Translations under genes and position numbers: made by a program
Assembly (NCBI RefSeq): GCF_902498845.1
Contig: NZ_CABVLM010000015.1
Coordinates: 62,001-126,000, forward strand
Origin: Pseudoalteromonas rhizosphaerae
Lineage (GTDB): Bacteria; Pseudomonadota; Gammaproteobacteria; Enterobacterales; Alteromonadaceae
Direction: 5' to 3'
DNA: 64,000 bases
Notes under the pieces: model-generated
What the model was told of the DNA's origin: nothing
The model's input: the letters and a program-made list of their open reading frames with translations, nothing else
Databases searched by the model: none
Shown: positions 25,668 through 34,789 of the stretch, one piece after another
How the letters are laid out: each line of letters begins with the position of its first letter
Numbering within the stretch: position 1 is the stretch's first letter

Positions 25668-26432
25668 ATGTGTGAGTTGCTTGGCATGTCGGCGAATGTG
25701 CCTACAGATATTTGTTTTAGTTTTTCAGGGCTGTTAGAGCGCGGTGGTAACACAGGTCCGCATAAAGATGGCTGGGGCATTACTTTTTATGAAGGGAAGG
25801 GGTGTCGTACTTTTAAAGATCCTGAGCCTAGCTGTCAGTCTGAAATTGCCAAGTTAGTAAAGGCCTATCCCATTAAAAGTGTCTCGGTGATTAGCCATAT
25901 TCGCCAAGGTAATCGTGGCCGTGTCTGTCTTGAAAATACGCATCCTTTTACCCGTGAGTTGTGGGGCAGGGAGCTGACCTACGCGCATAATGGTCAGCTT
26001 TCGAATTATCATGATTTAAAACCTGAATATTATCGGCCAGTGGGTAATACCGACAGTGAATTGGCGTTTTGTTGGTTACTCGATCAAATTCGTGAAAAAT
26101 ACCCTAAACGTCCAGCTAATATGGCGTCAGTGTTTCGTTATGCGGCAAAGCTTGCACACACTTTACGTGAAAAAGGTGTGTTTAATATGTTGCTGACTGA
26201 TGGTGTGTATGTGTTAGCGTATTGTACTAATAATTTGCATTGGATCACCCGCCGTGCGCCGTTCGGTAAGGCTACGTTAATTGATGCAGATATGGTGGTA
26301 GATTTTCAACAAGAAACTACGCCAAATGATGTCGTAACGGTGATCGCTACTCGGCCACTGACCAACGATGAGCGTTGGCAAAAAATGGAACCAGGTGAAT
26401 TTGCGTTGTTTAAAATGGGTGAGTTAATTTAG
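25668..26432 (+). CDS. yafJ: class II glutamine amidotransferase, YafJ type
   Basis: The product has 254 residues. The nucleophilic cysteine is residue 2 (MCELLGMSANVPTD) after removal of Met. The Ntn-hydrolase features HKDGWGITFYEGKG, SHIRQGNRG and ELTYAHNGQLSNY are present. It contains only the glutaminase domain, so the acceptor reaction is unknown. The nearly 300-bp region upstream shared with fadE contains the FadR-like site but no other gene. In E. coli yafJ also lies close to fadE. Confidence 0.9.
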   Translation: MCELLGMSANVPTDICFSFSGLLERGGNTGPHKDGWGITFYEGKGCRTFKDPEPSCQSEIAKLVKAYPIKSVSVISHIRQGNRGRVCLENTHPFTRELWGRELTYAHNGQLSNYHDLKPEYYRPVGNTDSELAFCWLLDQIREKYPKRPANMASVFRYAAKLAHTLREKGVFNMLLTDGVYVLAYCTNNLHWITRRAPFGKATLIDADMVVDFQQETTPNDVVTVIATRPLTNDERWQKMEPGEFALFKMGELI

Positions 26433-26528
26433 CCGTCAGTTTTAACGTTTGAACTTAATTAATGTGGTTATAAGCTGAAAAGCCCAAGTTATGATCGTCA
26501 CACTTGAGCCTTTCGTCTTGCAAGCAAT

Positions 26529-27335
26529 TTATTCCGGTGTTATTTCGTTTTTAACTTCTTCAGGTAATGCAACTGGGCTGGTTACCGTGAACGACTTAAG
26601 TTGTACTTCAAATTGTTCTACGCCTTTTTCGCCTTTCCACATCCTAACTAGCATGTAATCCATTTCAGGGGCGAACCATGCAAGCGCTTGGCGTTTATCA
26701 TTATCATATAAGCGTTTTACTTTGATCGCTTCGATATTACCGATTGGTAGGGAAATAGTCTCTTTACCAACGACTTCAAAGTTATACTCACGACAGTTGC
26801 CTTTTTTATCAACTAGCTGGTACGAAAAGCTGGTTTTACCCATTTTTAATTCTTCGCGCACTTGTACTTGATATGAAATTGAGTCTTGAAATTGCTCAGA
26901 CCACTCACATTCAATGGGGTATTTACTTTCACTGCTGTTTACGATTTTTTTAGTGTGGTCAAATTGCAGTGTATATTCTTTATCCGGGCCTGTGCCTGTG
27001 CGGATCATGCTATAACTTACAGGCGTGACTTTTTTGTCGCTGAAAGTAAAATTTGATGTCTCTTTACGTGAATCTGAGAATATCATCCACTCAATATCAC
27101 TGTGGTAGCTAACTTGGTAACTGTTATCTGCTAGTTTTTTTAATGTGCGGACGCCTTGACCATGGTTTTCGCCTTTGCGCAAAATATCATAGTTAGCTTC
27201 AAATTGAGTAAGTTCACCAGCAATTAAACTAGTAGGAAGTAATAAAGTGCCCGCACACAATAGCAAGGCACTTAGTTTTTTATTCTGGGTAGTGCGCGCC
27301 GTGTGCAGGAAGTTGTTTTTTGTCAAGAACTGCAT
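26529..27335 (-). CDS. DUF3108 periplasmic protein
   Basis: The product has 268 residues from ATG 27335; a longer start at 27365 is possible. Residues ~19-39 (LSALLLCAGTLLLPTSLIAGE) form a signal peptide after a basic N-terminus. The mature part is beta-rich with the DUF3108 features FEANYDILRKGENHGQG and LPIGNIEAIKV...RQALAWFAPEMDYMLVRM. Function is unknown; the fold suggests an outer-membrane or lipid-associated barrel-like protein. The 5' end overlaps purN by ~55 bp, an unusually long overlap, so a TTG start just after the purN stop is an alternative. Confidence 0.78.
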   Translation of the reverse strand: MQFLTKNNFLHTARTTQNKKLSALLLCAGTLLLPTSLIAGELTQFEANYDILRKGENHGQGVRTLKKLADNSYQVSYHSDIEWMIFSDSRKETSNFTFSDKKVTPVSYSMIRTGTGPDKEYTLQFDHTKKIVNSSESKYPIECEWSEQFQDSISYQVQVREELKMGKTSFSYQLVDKKGNCREYNFEVVGKETISLPIGNIEAIKVKRLYDNDKRQALAWFAPEMDYMLVRMWKGEKGVEQFEVQLKSFTVTSPVALPEEVKNEITPE

Positions 27336-27927
27336 AATCTGCTTCCATAGTAAGTCGTTGTTCACTGAACCACTTGACCACCAAAGGGTAAATTATATGC
27401 TCTTGTGCATGCACGCGTTTTGCTAATGTGTCAGCAGTATCATCTGCCAGCACGGGTACTTTGGCTTGAAGAATGACAGGACCACCGTCTAACTCTTCAG
27501 TAACAAAGTGCACACTTACGCCATGAATGTCATCTTTTGCATCAATTGCTCTTTGGTGGGTATTCAGCCCCTGGTACTTAGGCAACAAAGAAGGATGAAT
27601 GTTCAACATTTTTCCTTTAAATTTTTGCACTAAGTTAGGAGTAAGAATACGCATAAACCCAGCTAATACAACTAGATTTGGTGCAAAAGAATCAATAACG
27701 TTCATTAATTGCGCATCGTAGGCTTCGCGCGAGTCAAAATCTTTATGGCTGAGCACTGCTGTTGCAATGCCCGCTTGCTTTGCTCGCTCAAGGCCATAAG
27801 CGTCTGCTTTATTACTAATAACAGCCGCTATGTTTGCATTTATCTCGCCGTTATTACAGGCGTCAATGATGGCTTGTAAATTAGAGCCACTACCTGAAAT
27901 TAAGACTACTAGACGAGCAGGGGCCAT
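27280..27927 (-). CDS. purN: phosphoribosylglycinamide formyltransferase
   Basis: The product has 215 residues. The N-terminal VVLISGSGSNLQAIID nucleotide loop and the signature GFMRILTPNLV...NIHPSLLPKYQGLNTHQRAI...HFVTEELDGGPVI include the catalytic Asn-His-Asp set. It transfers a formyl group from 10-formyl-THF to GAR in purine synthesis. The start overlaps the purM stop by 1 nt, giving a coupled purM-purN operon as in E. coli. Confidence 0.97.
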   Translation of the reverse strand: MAPARLVVLISGSGSNLQAIIDACNNGEINANIAAVISNKADAYGLERAKQAGIATAVLSHKDFDSREAYDAQLMNVIDSFAPNLVVLAGFMRILTPNLVQKFKGKMLNIHPSLLPKYQGLNTHQRAIDAKDDIHGVSVHFVTEELDGGPVILQAKVPVLADDTADTLAKRVHAQEHIIYPLVVKWFSEQRLTMEADYAVLDKKQLPAHGAHYPE

Positions 27928-28979
27928 TAATCACGGCCGCCTAGGATTTCTACTTGCTCTTCGCCAGCTTTAGCATCATGGATCTCACCAAGGTGCCAAG
28001 CATTTTCGCCAAGCTCTTTTAAGATGCTTAAGCTTTGCTCAAGTTTGTCAGCAGGCACAACCAATACCATACCTACACCACAGTTAAATGTGCGGTACAT
28101 TTCGTGGGTGGTGATGTTACCGTTTTCTTGTAACCAATTGAAAATACCAGGCCACTGCCAGCTATCACCTTTAACTACTGCTTTTGCAGACTCAGGTAAT
28201 ACGCGTGGGATATTTTCCCAAAAGCCGCCGCCAGTAATATGCGAAAGAGCATGAACATCTACTTGCTTGAACAGCTCAAGTAATGGTTTAACGTAAATAC
28301 GTGTTGGTTCAAGCAGAGTTTCGCCTAATGTTTTACCTTCAAATTCAGCACTTGTATCAGCATTTGATACTTCAAGTACTTTACGAATTAATGAGAAGCC
28401 ATTTGAATGCGGGCCGCTTGATGCAAGCGCGATTAGTTGATCACCAGCAGCTACTTTTGTGCCATCGATGATATTTGCTTTTTCAACTACGCCAGTACAA
28501 AAACCAGCCATGTCGTAATCTTCGCCTTCGTACATACCTGGCATTTCAGCAGTTTCGCCACCAATTAATGCACAGCCAGAGATCTCACAGCCTTTACCAA
28601 TGCCTGTTACTACGTCTGCGGCAGTATCAACATCAAGTTTGCCTGTTGCATAATAATCTAGGAAAAATAATGGCTCAGCACCTTGAACGATAAGGTCATT
28701 TACACACATAGCAACTAAATCGATACCTACAGTATCGTGTTTTTTAAGGTCGATAGCTAAGCGTAACTTAGTACCAACACCATCAGTGCCTGCAACAAGT
28801 ACTGGTTGCTTATAACCAGCTGGGATTTCGCAAAGTGCGCCAAAGCCACCAATTCCGCCCATAACTTCAGGACGACGGGTTTTTTTAACTACGCCTTTAA
28901 TACGCTCAACAAGTGCGTTACCGGCATCGATATCTACGCCCGCGTCTTTATAACTTAGAGACTGTTTTTGTTCGCTCAC
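27927..28979 (-). CDS. purM: phosphoribosylformylglycinamidine cyclo-ligase
   Basis: The product has 350 residues. Family motifs include SYKDAGVDIDAGNALVERIK, VAGTDGVGTKLRLA, GGETAEMPGMYEGEDYDMAGF and HITGGGFWENIPRVLP. It converts FGAM to AIR with ATP in purine biosynthesis. First gene of the purMN operon. I could not find a convincing PurR palindrome in the 200-bp region upstream. Confidence 0.98.
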   Translation of the reverse strand: MSEQKQSLSYKDAGVDIDAGNALVERIKGVVKKTRRPEVMGGIGGFGALCEIPAGYKQPVLVAGTDGVGTKLRLAIDLKKHDTVGIDLVAMCVNDLIVQGAEPLFFLDYYATGKLDVDTAADVVTGIGKGCEISGCALIGGETAEMPGMYEGEDYDMAGFCTGVVEKANIIDGTKVAAGDQLIALASSGPHSNGFSLIRKVLEVSNADTSAEFEGKTLGETLLEPTRIYVKPLLELFKQVDVHALSHITGGGFWENIPRVLPESAKAVVKGDSWQWPGIFNWLQENGNITTHEMYRTFNCGVGMVLVVPADKLEQSLSILKELGENAWHLGEIHDAKAGEEQVEILGGRD

Positions 28980-29087
28980 AGGATTTCCTCAAAAAAGTTG
29001 CATGGTTTTGCATGTGTATGCTTAGAAACGCGCGTATTTTACAACAATTGCAAGGGCGCGGCTAGTTCAAATATGAGTTTACTATTA

Positions 29088-29113
29088 TTGACAAGGACAC
29101 TTGTCCGTATAAT
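29088..29113 (+). promoter_or_regulatory. orphan promoter-like element overlapped by a palindrome
   Basis: TTGACA (29088) and TATAAT (29108) flank GGACA-CT-TGTCC, a perfect 12-bp palindrome (29096-29107), itself overlapped by GACAAG-GACA-CTTGTC. The 14-bp spacing is short for sigma-70. No plus-strand gene follows; the next element is a hairpin at 29135-29159. It may control purMN on the other strand or a short RNA. Confidence 0.35.
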
Positions 29114-29134
29114 GACACAATAGATTTAGGTCGC

Positions 29135-29159
29135 AGGTGCTAGGTAGTTCCTAGCACCT
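29135..29159. repeat. 10-bp hairpin between cmoB and purM
   Basis: AGGTGCTAGG / CCTAGCACCT form a perfect stem around a 5-nt loop, 20 bp past the cmoB stop. There is no U-tract on either strand, so its role is unclear. Confidence 0.6.
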
Positions 29160-29179
29160 AAAACCTAGTTCCTTTAGTA

Positions 29180-30148
29180 TTAAGCCTTTGCAGTCAAAAT
29201 TGCACGCAACGGCGCTGGGTAACCTTCAATGGTTTTACTAGTATCGTTTGGATCTAAAAAGTCGATCAGGGACTCGTTTTCCATCCAATCTGATTTACGT
29301 TGTTCTTCAAGCGTTGTAATAGCGCAGTCTTTCACTTGCACATCTTTAAAACCAACACGTTCCATCCAGAGTTTTAGCGCTGCCGTGCTCGGAATAAACC
29401 ACACGTTACGCATCTTCGCATAGCGGTCAGTGGGCACGAGTACTGTGTTTTCATCGCCTTCAATGACTAAGGTTTCAAGCACTAATTCACCACCTGGGCG
29501 AAGCTGCGCTTTTAATTGTGCTAAAAAGTCGATAGGGGAACGACGATGATAAAGCACACCCATCGAAAACACCGTATCAAAGGCTTTTAACTCAGGCAGG
29601 GCTTCAACACCTAGCGGTAATAAATGCACGTTTTCATCTGGGTTAAAGTGTTTGATGGCTTGAAACTGGCATAAAAATAAATCAGACGGATCAATGCCAA
29701 CCACAAACACAGCGCCTTCACCGCGCATCCGCCATAAGTGATAGCCAGAGCCACAGCCGATGTCTAAAACCGTGCGGCCTTTTAGCGGCTCAATGTGCGG
29801 TAATAAACGGTCCCACTTCCAATCGCTGCGCCATTCAGTATCAATTTCAATACCGTGTAGGCTGAAAGGGCCTTTACGCCATGGCATCATTCGTTTTAAT
29901 AAGTGTGTAACTTGTTTTTGTTCGCCGTCGGTCATTTCGCCTGGGGCACCAATTTCAACTTTGTCGATAATATTGACGTGTTTGGTCGCCACTTCAGGCA
30001 AGTTTTTTAACACTTTCTGCCATTTTGGTAAATCACCGTGACTTGCCTCTAATTGCCAGTGTTTTAATTGGCTAGGTAGCGTTTCCAGCCAGTGACTTAG
30101 CGGGCTTTGTGCGATTGCGGCGTAAAATTGGTTAAACCATTGAGACAT
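29180..30148 (-). CDS. cmoB: tRNA U34 carboxymethyltransferase
   Basis: The product has 322 residues from ATG 30148 (MSQWFNQFYAAIAQSPLSHWLETLP), chosen because it aligns with E. coli CmoB; an in-frame start 15 codons upstream overlaps cmoA. The SAM motif is VLDIGCGSGYHLWRM, and the CmoB-specific NLMPWRKGPF-like and FSMGVLYHRRSP segments are clear. It transfers the carboxymethyl group of carboxy-SAM to 5-hydroxyuridine at the wobble position of tRNA. It follows cmoA, which makes carboxy-SAM. Confidence 0.97.
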   Translation of the reverse strand: MSQWFNQFYAAIAQSPLSHWLETLPSQLKHWQLEASHGDLPKWQKVLKNLPEVATKHVNIIDKVEIGAPGEMTDGEQKQVTHLLKRMMPWRKGPFSLHGIEIDTEWRSDWKWDRLLPHIEPLKGRTVLDIGCGSGYHLWRMRGEGAVFVVGIDPSDLFLCQFQAIKHFNPDENVHLLPLGVEALPELKAFDTVFSMGVLYHRRSPIDFLAQLKAQLRPGGELVLETLVIEGDENTVLVPTDRYAKMRNVWFIPSTAALKLWMERVGFKDVQVKDCAITTLEEQRKSDWMENESLIDFLDPNDTSKTIEGYPAPLRAILTAKA

Positions 30149-30168
30149 TGAATTACTCTTTATATTTG

Positions 30169-30894
30169 TTACTTGATTGCTACCAGTGAGCAAAAATTAA
30201 AACATTGATACCACACTTGGGTTTGGCTAAAGCCAATATCGGTAAGTCGAGAAAGGTGAGCATTTAAAGTATCTGGGCGCATTACATTCTCAATGGCGGT
30301 ACGTTTTTGGCTAATTTCTAATTCAGAATAACCATTGTGGCGTTTAAAATCGTGGTGCAAGTCAATCAGCAAGTTATCGCATTGCTCGTTCTCGCCTTTG
30401 ATTTTTTCGCTTAACAGTAATACACCACCGGGTTTTAAATTCGCGTATATTTTTTCAAGCACGGCTTGGCGCTGTGCGGGTGGAATAAACTGTAAAGTAA
30501 AGTTCATGGCGACCACTGACGCGTTTTCAATATTTAGCTCATTAATATCACCAAGCGTGACTGTAACAGGCACTTCTGAGCGAAAGCCGTGCAAATGTAA
30601 TTTACAGCGCTCAACCATGGCTTGAGAATTATCAACGGCAATAATATGGCAATTATCAGTGCGGATATTACGGCGCATGCTTAATGTTACTGCGCCAAGG
30701 GAACAGCCCAAATCATAAAGGTTTGAATTGCTTTGCGCATATTCACCGGCCAATTTACCCATCGTACTAACAATGGTTGCATAACCCGGCACTGAGCGCT
30801 GGATCATATCTGGGAAAACTTCTACTACATGTTGGTCAAAGCTAAAGTCTTTAACCGCTTGCTCAGTGGCATAAATGCTGTCTTTTATGTTCAC
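30169..30894 (-). CDS. cmoA: carboxy-S-adenosyl-L-methionine synthase
   Basis: The product has 241 residues. Motifs DFSFDQHVVEVFPDMIQRSVPGY, LYDLGCSLGAVTLSMRR and MNFTLQFIPPAQR match CmoA. It converts SAM plus prephenate to carboxy-SAM, used by CmoB. The cmoA-cmoB pair with a DUF72 gene and aspS in the wider neighbourhood mirrors the E. coli yecE/cmoAB/aspS region. Confidence 0.97.
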   Translation of the reverse strand: MNIKDSIYATEQAVKDFSFDQHVVEVFPDMIQRSVPGYATIVSTMGKLAGEYAQSNSNLYDLGCSLGAVTLSMRRNIRTDNCHIIAVDNSQAMVERCKLHLHGFRSEVPVTVTLGDINELNIENASVVAMNFTLQFIPPAQRQAVLEKIYANLKPGGVLLLSEKIKGENEQCDNLLIDLHHDFKRHNGYSELEISQKRTAIENVMRPDTLNAHLSRLTDIGFSQTQVWYQCFNFCSLVAIK

Positions 30895-31009
30895 ACAAAC
30901 AGTCTCTTGAAAAATAATAGGGCTATTTTAGCATTTTATGCTGGATAGTCAGTGATAATTTCAGTAGCTTGGCTAGAATAATGAATAACAAGTAGAAAAA
31001 GAGAAGTTT

Positions 31010-31699
31010 ATGAGCAAAAGTAAAGTGATCAGCACAGATGATATATTGGCAACCCTTTGCCATTCTGTAACGAGTGTATTGTCATCGGCAAGTGGTAATA
31101 GTATTAGCTACTCAGCAATGGTACAAAAAATAACCCGCACCTGTATGCGTCCTGATATCGGTTGTTTTGTGTTATTTGATGGCGGATTTACAGGACTGGT
31201 AATTACTAATTTCACCTCGCAAGCGGCGATGGAGATTTATCATGATTACATGCGTAATATGGGGATGCCTGAAGAAGAACTAGCTCATAGCCACTTATCG
31301 GACGACGTATCAAATGTACTCGGTGAATTGATGAACCAAATCGTTGGTGATTTTACTTCAAAGGTACGCGAGCAGTTACATACTTCAATTACCCAAAATC
31401 AACCGAAGATGATGGCCATCAATAAGCAAGTACAGATTTCGGTCGATACTACGATGGATAGACCGCAAGCACGGCGCGTGACATTTACCACCAGTAAACA
31501 AAATATCTTTTATTTAGAATTAGCAATGGATAAAACTGAGTTTATCAAATTGCACGATTTTGATATTGCTGAAGCTATTGACCCAGATGACATCATTGAA
31601 AACGAAGCAAAGCATAAAGCAGAAAAACAAAAAGCTGCTGATGATGCTGCTAAAGCAAGTGATTTAGATGACGACTTTATGGCAAAACTTGGTTTATAA
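31010..31699 (+). CDS. DUF3334 family protein
   Basis: The product has 229 residues, soluble, with no signal peptide. The conserved N-terminus (DDILATLCHSVTSVLSSASG), the FDGGFTGLVITNFTSQAAMEIY block and the LSDDVSNVLGELMNQIVGDF helix match DUF3334. That helix resembles the CheC/CheX phosphatase-type ELxNxxxG motif, hinting at a link to phospho-signalling, but this is inference. The C-terminus is a charged Lys/Ala/Asp tail. It is a single gene with a terminator at 31741. Confidence 0.75.
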   Translation: MSKSKVISTDDILATLCHSVTSVLSSASGNSISYSAMVQKITRTCMRPDIGCFVLFDGGFTGLVITNFTSQAAMEIYHDYMRNMGMPEEELAHSHLSDDVSNVLGELMNQIVGDFTSKVREQLHTSITQNQPKMMAINKQVQISVDTTMDRPQARRVTFTTSKQNIFYLELAMDKTEFIKLHDFDIAEAIDPDDIIENEAKHKAEKQKAADDAAKASDLDDDFMAKLGL

Positions 31700-31740
31700 A
31701 GCTACCAAGCTTTAAAACTTTAAGCTTTAAATAACACAAT

Positions 31741-31768
31741 AAAAGCGCGAGTTTACCTTGCGCTTTTT
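31741..31768. terminator. intrinsic terminator after the DUF3334 gene
   Basis: AAAAGCGC / GCGCTTTTT stem with an 11-nt loop containing a further AG/CT pairing. T-runs are present on both strands, suitable for both convergent genes. Confidence 0.75.
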
Positions 31769-31838
31769 GGTTTGTGGGGAGTTGGTTGCTTTAAGGGATT
31801 ACTGATAAACCTCGTTGCAATATAAGAAGTAAGCAATG

Positions 31839-32738
31839 TTAGCGATAATGAGTTAAATGTAACTTTCTTATACCTTCAAGAATTAATGTGATGACCGCAA
31901 GCAAAATAGCTATGTACGTAAGCCAATCCTTTTGGTTGATAGTCTCGCCTAAAAGAATCGCCACTATTAATAGCAGCACAGGCTCAACATAAACGAGTAA
32001 ACCAAAAAGGCTTAAATTTAAATAGGGGGCAGATAGGGATTGAAACGAAAGCGCTAGAGCACTAATCCCCCCAAGTCCTACTACTAAATAAAGCAATGTT
32101 AAATTTACGGTTAACTCCGTGACAACTTGTCCATTGGCAAAGATAAAATAACAGGCTATAGGAAGGCTCAAGAGCATATCAACCCATGTGCAACCAATGT
32201 TATTAGTGTTGGTTTTTTTTCGTAGCCAAAAATAAATAGGGTAACCTATGCATACAACCCAAACCGGCCACAAAAATGATTGAGAAACAATTAATAGATT
32301 TAAAATAGCTATGAGAGCAAATAAACATGCTACTTTTTGATGCGGGGTTAAACGCTCTTGAAAAGCAAGCCGTCCGATAAATACCATAGTAATTGGCATG
32401 ATAAAGTAGCCTAATGAAACCGCTAAACCATATCCATTTACGGGTGCCCACATGAATAGCCATAATTGTACACCAACTAAAAAAGATGAAAGGAGCCGTG
32501 TTAGCCAAAAATACTTTTCATATCGCACCCTCGTATATATGCCCAGTACTAGTGGCCAGTAACCTTTTAGTAGAATAAAAACAGTTAAAAATGGCACCGT
32601 AAATAAAACCCGCCAACCATATGTTTCTTGACCTTGAAGTTCATTTAACAGTGAAGTGTAAGCAAACATTAGTGCAAAAAGTGCTGATGAAATTATATTT
32701 AAAGTAACTCCCAATGAAGTTTTAGTAGAGTTTTGCAT
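31839..32738 (-). CDS. EamA/RarD-type permease
   Basis: The product has 299 residues with about ten membrane helices in two EamA-like halves. Patterns such as GYFIMPITMVFIGRLAFQERLTPHQ and GLLVYVEPVLLLIVAILLGETI place it near the RarD/drug-metabolite transporter group. The substrate is unknown, often an amino acid or metabolite. It is divergent from an Lrp/AsnC regulator with a 107-bp gap; such regulator-transporter pairs usually mean amino-acid export controlled by the neighbour. Confidence 0.85.
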   Translation of the reverse strand: MQNSTKTSLGVTLNIISSALFALMFAYTSLLNELQGQETYGWRVLFTVPFLTVFILLKGYWPLVLGIYTRVRYEKYFWLTRLLSSFLVGVQLWLFMWAPVNGYGLAVSLGYFIMPITMVFIGRLAFQERLTPHQKVACLFALIAILNLLIVSQSFLWPVWVVCIGYPIYFWLRKKTNTNNIGCTWVDMLLSLPIACYFIFANGQVVTELTVNLTLLYLVVGLGGISALALSFQSLSAPYLNLSLFGLLVYVEPVLLLIVAILLGETINQKDWLTYIAILLAVITLILEGIRKLHLTHYR

Positions 32739-32845
32739 AGTCGGTATATAGAAGAGATTAGGTGTGTATATTTTATTTCAATACCATTGATAAATGGGCT
32801 CTAAAAAAGTACTGTTTGCGAGAAAATTTATCACCTTGAGATATT

Positions 32846-33298
32846 ATGAAACTAGATCGCTATGACTATGCACTTTTAGAATTAGTCCAGAAAGATTGCC
32901 AAACTCCACTTCGAAAACTGGCTGAAGCGGTACATCTATCAACCGCCTCGGTGCAGCGCCGTATCCATAAACTCAGGGAAAATGGTTATATTGTATCAAA
33001 TGTGGCGATTTTAGACCCCGATAAGCTAAATCAAGTTATCACTATTTTAGTAGAAGTGGAGGTTAACAGGACACATATTTCTGAGCTTGAGCTACTAAAG
33101 CAACGTTTTTCAGGTCCTGAAGTGCAGCAATGCTATTATGTTACGGGTGCAGCCGATTTTGTACTGATATTAGTTGTGCCTAATATGCAGCGCTTTCAAG
33201 AGATTTGTGATAAGTTTTTTCATGAGAACGATAATATCAAATCATTTAGAACCACCGTTGTACTAGAACGCGTTAAATCGAGTTTAAATGTGCTTTAA
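32846..33298 (+). CDS. Lrp/AsnC family transcriptional regulator
   Basis: The product has 150 residues. The N-terminal winged helix (DRYDYALLELVQKDCQTPLRKLAEAVHLSTASVQRRIHKL) and the C-terminal RAM/effector-binding domain (residues ~65-145, VRILVEVEV-like strand and CYYVTGAADFVLILVVP) are standard. It should bind DNA as an oligomer in response to an amino acid. It most likely regulates the divergent EamA permease gene and itself. Confidence 0.92.
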   Translation: MKLDRYDYALLELVQKDCQTPLRKLAEAVHLSTASVQRRIHKLRENGYIVSNVAILDPDKLNQVITILVEVEVNRTHISELELLKQRFSGPEVQQCYYVTGAADFVLILVVPNMQRFQEICDKFFHENDNIKSFRTTVVLERVKSSLNVL

Positions 33299-33412
33299 AT
33301 ACACTTGTGGTGACAATCAATTATTTTATGATGGAATGATTTATATTTTTGAATAACTGACTCAAAATATTTTTGTTCAGATAGTGGATGATAATCTGCA
33401 ATTGCCTAGCGT

Positions 33413-33447
33413 ATAACCCAAGTGGTTTATAAAACCACTTGGGTTAT
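33413..33447. terminator. long perfect hairpin between Lrp gene and purA
   Basis: The 16-bp stem ATAACCCAAGTGGTTT / AAACCACTTGGGTTAT has a 3-nt loop in the convergent gap. It lacks a proper U-tract on either strand but is strong enough to act as a mRNA 3' end or transcript block. Confidence 0.7.
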
Positions 33448-33460
33448 AGCAATTGAGTGT

Positions 33461-34717
33461 TTAGCGGATAATCATTTGCTCACGCTCAGGGCCCACAGAC
33501 ACCATACTTACAGGTACTCCCATCAGTGCTTCGATGCGTTCTACATAATGCTGCGCTGCAGCAGGCAGACTGTCGAATGTACGACAACCGGTAATATCTT
33601 CATCCCACGCTGGCATGCTTTCATAGATTGGCGTTAAAGCCGCTGTTTGTGGCCAAATAGGGTTCTCGCTGTGATCGCCTGCATAACCAACGCAGATTTT
33701 TAAATCTTTCATGCCAGATAGGCAATCAATTTTGGTTAAAGCGATTTCAGTGGCTGCTTGTAATTCAACACCGTTACGGGTGGCAACTGCATCAAAATAA
33801 CCCATATCACGTGGGCGGCCAGTCACTGCGCCATATTCGTTCGCGCTTTCACGAAAATTGTCTTGCTCTGCCATGGCGGTAACGAGTGTACCTGTACCAA
33901 CAGATGAGCTAAATGATTTAGCCACAGCGATAACACGCTCAGGGCGCAAAGCTGGCAGCCCGCTGCCAATTCCTGCATAGGCAGCTGTCACGTTTGATGA
34001 TGTAGTATACGGGTATTCGCCGTAAACTAAATCGCGGCCTGCGCCTAGTTGCGCTTCAAACAATAAGTTGGCATCTTGCTTTTGCAGTGCTTTTAAAGGC
34101 TCTGTTACATTACAAATAAATTCACGCCAAGGAGCGCTGACAGCTAATAACCACTCAGTCATTTGTTCAGCTGTTTGTGAAAAATCACAGCTTGGGTAAA
34201 GGGCTTTTAGCTGTGGCATTTTCCAATCCAGCATAAATTGAATACGCTCTAATAAAACGTCTGGCTGATTTAACCAGCCAACTAAAATGCCTTTTTTCAT
34301 TACTCGGTCGCCGTATGCAGGTGCAATTCCTTGACGAGTAGAGCCGTAAGCAGCATCGCCTAAGCGCACTTCTTCGAGGGTATCTTCAAGGGCGTGTAAT
34401 GGTAAGCATAACGTTGCACGATCAGAAATACATAATTTTACATCAACACCGGCGGCGTTAACTTCGGCTATTTCTTCGCTTAATGCCGCAGGGCTTATCA
34501 CCATGCCTGGGCCTAGTACTGCAATACAATCAGGATTAAAAATACCGCTTGGTAATTGGTGTAGTTTAAACGTACCAAAGTCATTCACAACGGTATGTCC
34601 GGCGTTATTACCACCTTGAAAGCGAATGCTCGCAGATGCGTTCTCAGCTAGAAAATCGACGATACGGCCTTTGCCTTCATCACCCCAGTTTGCACCTACA
34701 ACAACAATTGACGGCAT
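33461..34717 (-). CDS. purA: adenylosuccinate synthetase, variant (Clostridia-like) type
   Basis: The product has 418 residues. The catalytic Asp (NWGDEGKGRIVD) and His (GGNNAGHTVV) are retained, plus FGTFKLHQLPSGIF and PAYGDRVMKKGILVG. Several loops differ from the usual gammaproteobacterial enzyme: GSTRQGIAP in place of GTTGRGIGP, FEAQLGAGRD in place of FEGAQGTLLD, and VTGRPRDMGYFD in place of TTGRRRRTGWLD. From memory these resemble the second PurA type of Clostridia. It makes adenylosuccinate from IMP, Asp and GTP, or a related reaction. Divergent from a LysR regulator; not in a pur operon, so it may be a paralogue. Confidence 0.85.
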   Translation of the reverse strand: MPSIVVVGANWGDEGKGRIVDFLAENASASIRFQGGNNAGHTVVNDFGTFKLHQLPSGIFNPDCIAVLGPGMVISPAALSEEIAEVNAAGVDVKLCISDRATLCLPLHALEDTLEEVRLGDAAYGSTRQGIAPAYGDRVMKKGILVGWLNQPDVLLERIQFMLDWKMPQLKALYPSCDFSQTAEQMTEWLLAVSAPWREFICNVTEPLKALQKQDANLLFEAQLGAGRDLVYGEYPYTTSSNVTAAYAGIGSGLPALRPERVIAVAKSFSSSVGTGTLVTAMAEQDNFRESANEYGAVTGRPRDMGYFDAVATRNGVELQAATEIALTKIDCLSGMKDLKICVGYAGDHSENPIWPQTAALTPIYESMPAWDEDITGCRTFDSLPAAAQHYVERIEALMGVPVSMVSVGPEREQMIIR

Positions 34718-34789
34718 AATTTAATCTCCAAATTGATTGAACGAATATGGTATGCGCTCTATTAAAATAAGAGAAATTAATTATAATTA

